From Spirochaetia bacterium (GTDB lineage: Bacteria; Spirochaetota; Spirochaetia; Treponematales; Treponemataceae): a stretch of DNA of 39,269 nt. Positions within the stretch are counted from its first letter, which is position 1, and the number at the start of each line of letters is the position of its first letter. The notes beneath the pieces are model-generated. The model saw only the letters and a list, made by a program, of their open reading frames with translations. It made no database searches and was not told the DNA's origin. Position numbers and translations under genes: made by a program. The DNA lies in contig JALFAW010000068.1 in the NCBI GenBank assembly GCA_022773305.1, forward strand, positions 1-39,269. Direction: 5' to 3'. Shown piece by piece: positions 1 to 7,568 of this stretch.

Positions 1-25
1 AGCGTTAGCGTGCCTTGACTCGACG

Positions 26-172
26 TATTCTTTGGGTGGCTTTTTGCTTCGCAAAAATCAGGCTTTTCAGGGTTACGCTATCGCTTCATTCCTTCGCTAC
101 GCTTCGGAACTGGCTACGCCAGCCCTTACAATCCTTGCCACTGTTTAAAATTAAAAAACTCGAAATTGAACC
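26..172 (+). repeat. 147-bp extragenic repeat, copy A
   Basis: This stretch is repeated at 21339-21485 in the same orientation with only two differences (near positions 58 and 120). It starts at TATTCTTTGGGTGGC, has a middle rich in GCTTCGC/CGCTACGC-type words and ends in ATCCTTGCCAC followed by an A/T-rich tail finishing CTCGAAATTGAACC. The GGTGGC and GCCAC near the two ends are short inverted ends. Related but diverged elements occur at 34184-34360 and 38538-38577. No gene was seen in 1-217; a short open frame crossing it is only a by-product of the repeat. Confidence 0.85.
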
Positions 173-217
173 TATTAATTTCCATTTTAAAAATATTAAA
201 ACTTTTATGAACTTTTA

Positions 218-1438
218 TTAAGACGTAATAATCTTGTTAAAAAAATCATAAACATTTATTCCATTAATTACCTGATTTTTTTTATAGTGATTCACAGTTG
301 CTTCAAGTCCAACTTCAAGATGCTCTGAAGTGATTCCATGATTTATCGAAATACTTGCTTCCATCAATGCTGACAGATGATCACAAATTCTGACAAGTTT
401 TCCATCAATCGGTTGAAATTTTTCATCATTATATTTTTCATTAAGTTCATCATAAGAAACTATTTGAATAATTCCCATTTCATTTTGAATTCTGTTTGAA
501 AACTCATCACTAGTATAATAAATTATTTGATTTACAAAAAAATTTTCCATCAATGGTACAAGTTCTTTACTCACAATTTCATTTTCTATTTTTTTAACAA
601 TATTTGGAAGGTCATCTGTTGCCTGTTTTACTGGAGAAATAATGTCACGTGTAACAGATTCTGGTAAATCATGAAAAAGTGCACTGAAAAAATTATTTAT
701 AACACGCTGTCTGCACATTTTCGGATTTGATTCTCTCCCCAAAAGAAGAGTCATAATAGCAACATAAAAACAATGGCCTAAAACAGAAGTAGCAGGTATT
801 CTTGGTGTTTGATTCCATCTCGTTTGAAAACGAAGTTGTTCTATTTTTAGTAAAAACTTAAACGCTTTTTGATGTGTAATCAATTTCTGCAAACCTTCAA
901 ATTCCAGATATGGCTGAATCTGTTCTTCAAGTTCAGTTTTTATGTCAGCCAATCGCTCTTTTTCATTTACAACAGAAATCATTTCCAATTCTCTGATTGT
1001 AGCAAACTTATGTGCGGCTTCATAAACACGAACAGTTTTTTTTAAATCATCTGGAATTGTTTTTGTTCCTGATTTTGAATAAACATAATCAGAAAATTCT
1101 GAAAAAAGTTTTTCATCCATTAGATTTGAATATTGATTTAAAACCCATTCATTAAGTCTTAAATACTCTTCAGGAAACTCTTTTTTTAGCATCTGTTGTA
1201 CTGGAGCTTTTATATCACAAAGTGCAATTTTTCGTAATAAATCGAAAAGAGAAGCATATATCATCCAATGCCAGTCTATTATTTCTCCTTTGTTCTCTTC
1301 AAACTTTCCGATTATATAAGCTAAAACCATTTTTTCGCCAGCTTTATCCATCTCTACAAGTTCAAAAGGACGAATCAAATCGTTCCATCGTTGAATTGAA
1401 AAACCTTCAAATATTTTGAGAATAAGATTTTTTTTCAT
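218..1438 (-). CDS. YfbR-like HD-domain phosphohydrolase
   Basis: 406 aa. The C-terminal half carries an HD-superfamily metal site: H222 in SVLGHCFY, the H256-D257 pair in FHDLPES, and D353 in ICDHLSA. The stretch FHDLPESVTRDIISPVK resembles the YfbR/HD_3 group of 5'-deoxynucleotidases (YHD..E...GD.P.PVK), so hydrolysis of a nucleoside monophosphate or similar phosphoester is plausible, but the substrate cannot be read. Residues 1-200 are helical with no recognised domain and no signal peptide, so the protein should be cytosolic. The ATG lies one base after the stop of the upstream 267-aa gene, so the two are probably translationally coupled. It is the last gene of the run that starts at cheW. 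The HD fold is well supported; the exact reaction is not. Confidence 0.75.
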   Translation of the reverse strand: MKKNLILKIFEGFSIQRWNDLIRPFELVEMDKAGEKMVLAYIIGKFEENKGEIIDWHWMIYASLFDLLRKIALCDIKAPVQQMLKKEFPEEYLRLNEWVLNQYSNLMDEKLFSEFSDYVYSKSGTKTIPDDLKKTVRVYEAAHKFATIRELEMISVVNEKERLADIKTELEEQIQPYLEFEGLQKLITHQKAFKFLLKIEQLRFQTRWNQTPRIPATSVLGHCFYVAIMTLLLGRESNPKMCRQRVINNFFSALFHDLPESVTRDIISPVKQATDDLPNIVKKIENEIVSKELVPLMENFFVNQIIYYTSDEFSNRIQNEMGIIQIVSYDELNEKYNDEKFQPIDGKLVRICDHLSALMEASISINHGITSEHLEVGLEATVNHYKKNQVINGINVYDFFNKIITS

Positions 1439-1439
1439 T

Positions 1440-2243
1440 TTAATTACTTAATCCATTCTTATGATCAGAATCCATTTTGTCTTTCCACACGAGAGCTTTT
1501 CTTTTTACTTCGTCAGCTACATCAGTTTTTCCTATTGCAATATAAAATTTTCTCAAAGCTAAAAGAAACTTTATTCCATTTCTCATATCATCAATTCGAC
1601 GTGAAGAAGTTTCATATTTATTTCGATATGCATTAGCCGAATCTTTTAATAGTTTCTCAATTAACCGAATATATAATGCAACCAGTTCATAATTTTCAGA
1701 ACTTGGATCAAAATAATATTTTACACATTCCCTCATATCCAATAGATTTTTTGCTATAGTAGCAAAACGACCTTCAAGTTCTACAAATGATAGTTTCCAC
1801 TTACTGTTTTCTCCAAAAGCTTCTTTGAGCATTGAAATGGCAAGGCCTAGTTTTTTAATAAGCATAAATCTTCTAGGAATAGAAATATTCTTGATTTTCT
1901 CTAGATTTTCAGTTAAATCAAGATAAGGAACATCAATTTTATCTGTAACAATTTCTTCCATATAAATTATAGCCTTATATAAAACTTTTCTAGCATCATT
2001 TAAAGCATCATTATTTTTAACTCCTAAAACTTTAAGTGACAGACTATTTTGAGCCATATACAAGGTAGATATATAAATCATATCTTCACATAAAAGGATT
2101 TTTTTGTTTTCTAAATCAATATCACCTTTATGCATTCCATTGAGCATAGTTTTCTCTTTTGCAAGTAAAGCAGAAATTTTTTCTTTATAAGGAATAATAA
2201 CTTCATTAAAATGAAGCCTCATTTCTTCTGAAATTTTTGCCAT
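1440..2243 (-). CDS. Conserved hypothetical protein (helical)
   Basis: 267 aa; I do not recognise the family. The protein is almost entirely charged, amphipathic helix (many K/E/L/I residues), with no signal peptide, membrane segment, cysteine cluster or obvious catalytic motif, so a cytosolic structural or scaffolding role is as likely as an enzymatic one. The start is well defined: GGAGG sits five bases before the ATG. It lies 65 bp downstream of recN and one base upstream of the HD-phosphohydrolase gene, so it belongs to the same transcription unit and is probably a spirochaete-specific companion of the HD protein. Confidence 0.7.
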   Translation of the reverse strand: MAKISEEMRLHFNEVIIPYKEKISALLAKEKTMLNGMHKGDIDLENKKILLCEDMIYISTLYMAQNSLSLKVLGVKNNDALNDARKVLYKAIIYMEEIVTDKIDVPYLDLTENLEKIKNISIPRRFMLIKKLGLAISMLKEAFGENSKWKLSFVELEGRFATIAKNLLDMRECVKYYFDPSSENYELVALYIRLIEKLLKDSANAYRNKYETSSRRIDDMRNGIKFLLALRKFYIAIGKTDVADEVKRKALVWKDKMDSDHKNGLSN

Positions 2244-2308
2244 TATGTCCTCCGATTTTCAAAATATCTTTGAGCAACTAAATTCTGAACAATTCCTGCT
2301 ATTTTGAA

Positions 2309-4045
2309 TTAAATTTTGCTATATTTAGATAGAAGTAATCTTGCATGTTCCAAAGATTGTTGTGTATCTGAATCACCAGACAGCATTCTAGCAATCTCAG
2401 AAACCCGTTCTTCTCCTTCAATAACATGCACATTTGAAGATGTTATTTCTCCAGATACAGTTTTCTCTATCTTAATTTGATTATCGGCATATACAGCTAT
2501 ACTTGCAAGATGTGTAATACAAAAAATTTGTCTTTTTTTGGCAAGATTTTTCAGGTGTAAGCCAACAGCAACTGCAACTTCACCACCAATTCCAGTATCA
2601 ATCTCGTCAAAGATTAATGTATCTACACTGTCTGTTTGTGCAAAAATTGTTTTTAAAGCAAGCATAACCCTGGAAAGTTCGCCGCCTGATGCAATTTTTG
2701 CAAGAGGCAGCAAAGGATTTCCAGGATTAGCACTAATCATAAATTCAATATCATCTTTTCCGTATGGACCACAGTTTTGTTGTAAGTTATTTCCAGATTT
2801 TTGTTTGATTGAAACTTCAAATCTAGTTCCCTTCATTCCAAGTTTAGAAAGAATTTCATTTACTTCATTATTTAGAATTACAGCAGTTTCCTTTCTTTTT
2901 TTAGAAAGAATTTCAGCAGAAATTAGAAGCTCTTTTTCCAGTTTTTTAATCTCACCTTCCAATTTTTCTTTATAATTATTTCCTTCACCATTTTCTTCGA
3001 TATAATGTTGTGCATTTTCAAAGTAATCAAATACTTCAGATAGTGGTGCATTAATCGAAGATGCATATTTTTTCTTTAAATTATATATCAAAGAAAGTCT
3101 ATCTTCCACTTGCTGCAAACGATTCTGATCAAAAACAAGAGAATTCTCATAGTTACAAAATTCATCAGCGACATCAGATAATTCATAAAACGCAGATTCA
3201 AGACGACTATCCAAATCTGCAACAGATTTATCCAGTTCAGCCAAATGTGAAGCATCACGCCTAATTTTTTTCAATAAAGAAACAACGCTTTTTTCATCAT
3301 TACTCATGCTCTGATTTATTGAAACAATATCCGAATAAATCTTTTCATATGAAACAAGTCTAGTTTGTTCTTCTTCCAGGGAAACATCTTCATCTTTTTT
3401 TAGTTTGGCTTCAGAAATTTCTTTCACTGCAAAAGTCATCATATCAAGATTTCTCAATCTTTCACTGTCCGACATAGAATATTTTTCCAGTTCTTTTCGT
3501 TTAGAAACAAGTTCTGCATATTTATTAGTAAATAATTCCACATCTCCAGAAATTCCAGCTCTAGCATCTAGATATTTTCTATGTTCCAAAACTTTCATCA
3601 AAGACTGATGTTCATGCTGACCATGAATATCCACCAGAAAAGAAGAAAACTGAGACAGTTCATTTCTAGTAACAGGAGTATCATTTATCCATGCAGATGA
3701 TTTTCCTGTATCTTTTAAAAACCTTCTTAACAACACACGATTGTTTTCAACTTCAATTCCATGCATTTTTAGCCATTCACAGGAATTTAATGCTTCGTCC
3801 TCTTCAGTTATAACATCTCTCACTTTTTCAGATTTAATTACAAAAGTTCCACACACAGAAGCTTCTTTTTTTCCAGTTCTGATTTGAGATACTTCTGCTT
3901 TTCCACCAAGTAAAAAAGAAAGCGCACCTATTAAAATTGATTTTCCAGCACCAGTTTCACCAGATAAAACAGTAAAACCTTCCTTAAACTCCAAATAATC
4001 ATAATCAATAAGAGCAAAATCTTTAATTGTTAAATCTTCAAGCAT
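2309..4045 (-). CDS. recN: DNA repair ATPase RecN
   Basis: 578 aa, full length for RecN, an SMC-like ATPase that gathers DNA ends during double-strand-break repair. The N-terminus has the Walker A motif GETGAGKS (residues 29-36). The middle (about 160-400) is a charged coiled coil. The C-terminal half carries the ABC-type signature ASGGELSR, then Walker B DTLIFDEIDTGIGG and the FCITHLASIA switch region. The closely spaced C-terminal motifs are typical of RecN rather than RecF or SbcC. Its ATG overlaps the end of nadK by 8 bases, a sign of translational coupling. The nadK-recN adjacency is common in many bacteria, which supports both assignments. Confidence 0.95.
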   Translation of the reverse strand: MLEDLTIKDFALIDYDYLEFKEGFTVLSGETGAGKSILIGALSFLLGGKAEVSQIRTGKKEASVCGTFVIKSEKVRDVITEEDEALNSCEWLKMHGIEVENNRVLLRRFLKDTGKSSAWINDTPVTRNELSQFSSFLVDIHGQHEHQSLMKVLEHRKYLDARAGISGDVELFTNKYAELVSKRKELEKYSMSDSERLRNLDMMTFAVKEISEAKLKKDEDVSLEEEQTRLVSYEKIYSDIVSINQSMSNDEKSVVSLLKKIRRDASHLAELDKSVADLDSRLESAFYELSDVADEFCNYENSLVFDQNRLQQVEDRLSLIYNLKKKYASSINAPLSEVFDYFENAQHYIEENGEGNNYKEKLEGEIKKLEKELLISAEILSKKRKETAVILNNEVNEILSKLGMKGTRFEVSIKQKSGNNLQQNCGPYGKDDIEFMISANPGNPLLPLAKIASGGELSRVMLALKTIFAQTDSVDTLIFDEIDTGIGGEVAVAVGLHLKNLAKKRQIFCITHLASIAVYADNQIKIEKTVSGEITSSNVHVIEGEERVSEIARMLSGDSDTQQSLEHARLLLSKYSKI

Positions 4046-4880
4046 GAGGACCTCCAGACCAGTTCAATTTCGACCTTAATGCATTATAAAACTTTTCTCT
4101 TGTAGCACAAACCAACTGTACCTTTTTTTCATATTTACTAACAAAAATTCTATCTTCAGATTTCAATATTTCAGCATCTTGACCATCTACTGTAATACAA
4201 ATCTCTTTTGCCCTACTTTGTTCTACTATAATCTCCAAATCACCATCTGGACTTAAAACAATAGGTCTACTCGATAAAGAAAATGAATTTACAGGTGTCA
4301 ACACAAACGCACTTAAATGAGGATCAACAATCGGACCACCAGCTGCCGCAGAATAAGCAGTTGAGCCAGTAGAAGTAGAAACAATAACTCCATCAGATTT
4401 CAATTTACACAAAGGAAGACCATCATAGTTTACAGAAAGAGAAACAGTCGTAGCACCTCTTTTTGCAGAGATTACAACATCATTTAATCCTAGAGAAGAA
4501 TAAACAACTTTTGAATCTCTAAAAACCTTTACGTCCAGCATTGCCCTTTTCTCAATAAATGCATCGCCATCTAAGAACGTTTCAAGTTCATTCTTCCATT
4601 CAAAAGGTTGCACTGAAGCTATAAAACCAAATTGTCCAAGATTCACTGGAAAAACAGGAATACCAAGTTTCACAGCATTTCTTGCAGCAAAAAGAACTGT
4701 ACCATCTCCTCCTAAAGTAATTACAAAATTGTAACCTTCAAAAGAAATATTTTCACAAAATCCATCAAAATTCAAAAAATCAGATTTATAACCTTTTTTA
4801 CAGAGAAATTGATTGATTTCATTTGCAAGAAGCATAGACTCATCTTTGCTTGTATTAATAACAATAAGTGATTTCTTCAT
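4038..4880 (-). CDS. nadK: NAD kinase
   Basis: 280 aa. NAD kinase phosphorylates NAD+ to NADP+ in the cytosol and sets the NADP(H) pool. Diagnostic motifs are present: TLGGDGTVLFAAR (GGDG at residues 57-60, the phosphate-binding and catalytic loop), the NDVV region near 133-136, and STSTGSTAYSAAAGG, the glycine-rich NAD-binding loop. The length is normal for bacterial NadK. The gene overlaps recN by 8 bases and follows the DegT-like gene by 22 bases, in the cheW-to-HD gene run. Nothing unusual was seen. Confidence 0.95.
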   Translation of the reverse strand: MKKSLIVINTSKDESMLLANEINQFLCKKGYKSDFLNFDGFCENISFEGYNFVITLGGDGTVLFAARNAVKLGIPVFPVNLGQFGFIASVQPFEWKNELETFLDGDAFIEKRAMLDVKVFRDSKVVYSSLGLNDVVISAKRGATTVSLSVNYDGLPLCKLKSDGVIVSTSTGSTAYSAAAGGPIVDPHLSAFVLTPVNSFSLSSRPIVLSPDGDLEIIVEQSRAKEICITVDGQDAEILKSEDRIFVSKYEKKVQLVCATREKFYNALRSKLNWSGGPHA

Positions 4881-4902
4881 TTATCCTTTATTCTGAATAA
4901 TT

Positions 4903-5955
4903 TTATGGTAAAGAACTTAAAACCTTAATAATCTTCGAACTTTCTGCATGAGTCAATCTTGGATATAAAGGAATGTGAACACAACGCAAATATAAAGATT
5001 TTGCATGAATACAAGTTTCTGACAATTCATCTTTTAATGCAATAATAGAATTTTCATAAGCTAAGTTAATCTCAATATCTTTTTTTGCAGCATACTGTTT
5101 TACATCTTTATACGAACTTGATAAAACAAGAGGAAAACTACACGCTGTCGAACCATTCTCATTCTCTCTTGCATACATTTTATGACGTCCAATAAAACAT
5201 GCCTGCTGATACATTGCAAAGAGTTCTTTTCTTGTTTTTTCATTTCTAGCAAACTCTTTTACCTGAACCCAAGCCAAAGCAGCATTTATATCAGGAAGCA
5301 AATCTGTCAAAGGCGCTTCTTCAACATATTTTTTTAAAACAATCCATTCACGTCTACCAGGTGAAATCAAAACAGCTCCACCGCCAGCTGTTATTACATC
5401 CCTCTCTTCAAGTCCCAAAATGGAATACACACCAAAAGTTCCAGCCATTTTCTGCTGTTGAGCAGAATCATCCTCGCCAGTCATGCTAAAAGCAGAACCA
5501 GCACTTTGCGAAACATCTTCGATTATTGGTACTCCAAGTTTTACTATTTCTTCAAGATTTGGAAGAATTCCTTCAGTTTCATGCAACAATAAAACTTTTC
5601 CGCCTTGCTTTATTCCTTCGCTGATAATCTGTTCATTTACTAATCCATTAACTTCATCAACATCAAGAACAAGAGGTTCAAATCCCATTGAAACAAGAGA
5701 CTGATATTGCCAAGCCGGTGCCAAAGCCGAAACCATCACTTTTGAATTTGCTTCAAGTCCCATAGACATCAATGCATACTTCAAAGCAATTGCCGGACTT
5801 CTCAAAGCCACAGCGCCATCACATTTAATAAATTCTTTAATTTGAGTAATTAATTTTGCATTCAACTCGCCAGGACCGATTTTTTCATCAACCATACAAG
5901 TCAAAACTGCATCCATTTCTTTTCTACGAATAGTTGTACTGTAAGTCTGTATCAT
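4903..5955 (-). CDS. DegT/DnrJ/EryC1-fold protein, probable non-PLP paralogue
   Basis: 350 aa with the fold signature of the DegT/DnrJ/EryC1/StrS sugar aminotransferases: the start SPAIALKYALMSMGL (the family's GT.AL..AL), the cofactor-ring aspartate in IIEDVSQSAGS (D147), and the GTFGVYS...TAGGGAVL stretch (172-195). In active enzymes that last stretch reads roughly YSFH.TK..TTGEGG and its lysine binds PLP. Here residues 178-189 are SILGLEERDVIT, with no lysine and two extra residues. The protein may therefore be a pseudo-enzyme or use another chemistry. The ATG overlaps the cheW stop (TAATG), suggesting co-translation with a chemotaxis adaptor; I recall a similar neighbour of cheW in T. pallidum annotated as a spore-coat polysaccharide protein. 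Fold call firm, activity doubtful. Confidence 0.75.
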   Translation of the reverse strand: MIQTYSTTIRRKEMDAVLTCMVDEKIGPGELNAKLITQIKEFIKCDGAVALRSPAIALKYALMSMGLEANSKVMVSALAPAWQYQSLVSMGFEPLVLDVDEVNGLVNEQIISEGIKQGGKVLLLHETEGILPNLEEIVKLGVPIIEDVSQSAGSAFSMTGEDDSAQQQKMAGTFGVYSILGLEERDVITAGGGAVLISPGRREWIVLKKYVEEAPLTDLLPDINAALAWVQVKEFARNEKTRKELFAMYQQACFIGRHKMYARENENGSTACSFPLVLSSSYKDVKQYAAKKDIEINLAYENSIIALKDELSETCIHAKSLYLRCVHIPLYPRLTHAESSKIIKVLSSLP

Positions 5956-6428
5956 TACTGTATATCAATAATTTTTTGTAATTCTGATGCATTAAACAAT
6001 TTTCTAGTATTCAACATGATTAAATAACCATGTTCTTCACGAACTACACCTTCAATATATTCATTTCCAATACCGCTAAGCATCTGTGGAGGTTCTTTTA
6101 CTTCTTCTTCTTTTATTGTAACAACACGTTCAACTTTATCAATAATAATTCCGATTTTGCTACCTTCAATATCAAGAATAATAAAACCACCTTCCATTTC
6201 TATATCTTCTGGCTTTGACGTAGATTGAATATTAAAACGTTTATGCAAATCAATAATAGGAATTATTTCACTTCTCAATTTTATAATTCCTTCCACATAG
6301 TAAGGAGCATTAGGAATAACTCGGACATTTTGAAGCCTTACAATCTCTTTGACATCCATGATATTAACTCCATACAATTCTTCTCCCAATCGGAAAGTTA
6401 CAAGTTGAAATTGAACTTCAGTAGCCAT
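5955..6428 (-). CDS. cheW: Chemotaxis coupling protein CheW
   Basis: 157 aa, one CheW domain. CheW links methyl-accepting chemoreceptors to the kinase CheA at the inner face of the membrane. Family features: the opening QLVTFRLGEELYGVNIMDVKEIVR, then PNAPYYVEGIIKLRSEIIPIIDLHKRF, then IIDKVERVVTIKEEEV and the C-terminal YIEGVVREEHGYLIMLNTRKL. It is the first gene of a minus-strand run (cheW, DegT-like, nadK, recN, unknown, HD). AGGGAG lies six bases before the ATG. The 285 bp upstream hold a candidate -10 box and an unused Shine-Dalgarno sequence. Confidence 0.95.
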   Translation of the reverse strand: MATEVQFQLVTFRLGEELYGVNIMDVKEIVRLQNVRVIPNAPYYVEGIIKLRSEIIPIIDLHKRFNIQSTSKPEDIEMEGGFIILDIEGSKIGIIIDKVERVVTIKEEEVKEPPQMLSGIGNEYIEGVVREEHGYLIMLNTRKLFNASELQKIIDIQ

Positions 6429-6484
6429 ATAGTCTCCCTAAATCACATATCATCTGAATCCAAAATATTTGAATCCTTAAAAAA

Positions 6485-6490
6485 ATTATA
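6485..6490 (-). promoter_or_regulatory. Candidate -10 box for the cheW operon
   Basis: Read on the minus strand this is a perfect TATAAT, about 57 bases before the cheW ATG, in a gene-free stretch (6429-6713). No good -35 lies 16-18 bases upstream. A second, weaker pair further up (TTGACC at 6606-6611 and TATTGT at 6583-6588, 17-bp spacer) could be another start. Apart from these and the lone Shine-Dalgarno at 6553-6561, I see nothing else in this gap. Confidence 0.35.
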
Positions 6491-6713
6491 CAATAATTTT
6501 AACCCAAAAACCGAAGTTTTGCAATGATTTTTTATTCAGTAATTAAAACAATTCACCTCCTATTTAAAAAAAAATTTGATTTACAATAACCAATAGAAAA
6601 AAACAGGTCAAATATCAAATTTAATTTTTTTTGTTCAGTTATTTTTTTAACTCAGTCTTATATACTACTTTGCAGATACTTCTATCATTACCACAAAGCA
6701 AATCTAAAAAATG

Positions 6714-7439
6714 CTAGTCTACAACAAACAGAGTAATTACATCAACAGTTTCAATTCCAATTCTTTTTAGAATTTCTGCACAACTTTCAATTGTAGCTCC
6801 AGTAGTACAAACATCATCAATTAAGCAAACTTTTCTAGGCAAAACATCATTCACACATTTTAATTCTTGTTTTATAGTCTTTTCCTGTTCAACCTGATAA
6901 GCACAACTTATTGTTTCAAGTCTTTCCTTTTTATGGAGTTTTTTTTGTTGTTCTGTAGTGTTCCTTTTTAAAAGTTTAAGAACTTTTATTCCATAACGAT
7001 TTTTCAAAAAAGAACAAATTTCATCAACTTGATCCCAACCATTCTTTTTGACTTTACCTTTTCTTGGAGGAACAGGAACAACTATTTCATCATTCAATCT
7101 ATTAAGAGCTTTGAATACAAAATAAGCAAATAAAGAGGAAACTGCTCGTTCACCCATTATCTTCCATTTAAATAATAATTCTTTATTCCAAAGTCTATAT
7201 GAAAAAAGAGGCAACATATAATTTGTATGAAGCAAAATTCTTTCATTTCTACACCTAGAACAAGTATCTTCCGTTGATATTAAAACTTTTCCGCAAATTT
7301 TGCATCTTTTTTCATTAAACACATCATTAAGAGAAAAGTGCTTTGAAAGACATTTCTTACAAATTGGATAGATAAAAGTTTTTTCATTGCAAATAACACA
7401 AGTACTACCATTGTTCAAGATTGAGAAAAAACTTCGCAT
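6714..7439 (-). CDS. comF: ComF-family phosphoribosyltransferase-like protein
   Basis: About 241 aa from the ATG chosen here. The N-terminus has two zinc-binding cysteine groups, CVICNEK...CKKC and CKICGKV...CSRC. The C-terminus has the phosphoribosyltransferase PRPP loop, VCLIDDVCTTGAT, and the preceding PVPPRKGKVKKNGWDQ stretch is typical of ComF. ComF proteins support uptake and processing of transforming DNA in competent bacteria; in spirochaetes the role is unproven. The frame stays open upstream to 7511, with an alternative ATG at 7481; neither has a good ribosome site. I chose 7439 (MRSFFSILNNGSTC) because it gives the usual short lead before the first cysteine. It follows mutS at the end of the tamB-to-mutS run. 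Confidence 0.85.
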   Translation of the reverse strand: MRSFFSILNNGSTCVICNEKTFIYPICKKCLSKHFSLNDVFNEKRCKICGKVLISTEDTCSRCRNERILLHTNYMLPLFSYRLWNKELLFKWKIMGERAVSSLFAYFVFKALNRLNDEIVVPVPPRKGKVKKNGWDQVDEICSFLKNRYGIKVLKLLKRNTTEQQKKLHKKERLETISCAYQVEQEKTIKQELKCVNDVLPRKVCLIDDVCTTGATIESCAEILKRIGIETVDVITLFVVD

Positions 7440-7526
7440 TAAGAAAACACCAGCCTGCTTTGATTCAAAAATTAAATTCATCACATATATAATATGTATC
7501 AAACCTATCAAAAAGAGGAAGTCAAA

Positions 7527-7568
7527 ATGAGAAAATTATTGTTTTTTTTTATTATTTTACTGTCCTAA
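7527..7568 (+). other. 13-codon plus-strand ORF with signal-like sequence (possible gene remnant)
   Basis: ATG followed by codons for RKLLFFFIILLS and then TAA, preceded six bases upstream by a good ribosome site, GAGGAAG. The peptide looks like the beginning of a secretion signal. It sits between the start of comF and the end of mutS and runs antiparallel to both, overlapping the mutS stop. It could be the stump of a lost secreted-protein gene, a micropeptide, or chance in A/T-rich DNA. Confidence 0.25.

Noticed and set aside
15-221. 68-codon frame over repeat copy A
   Set aside because: It follows repeat sequence, has no ribosome site and is not kept in copy B.
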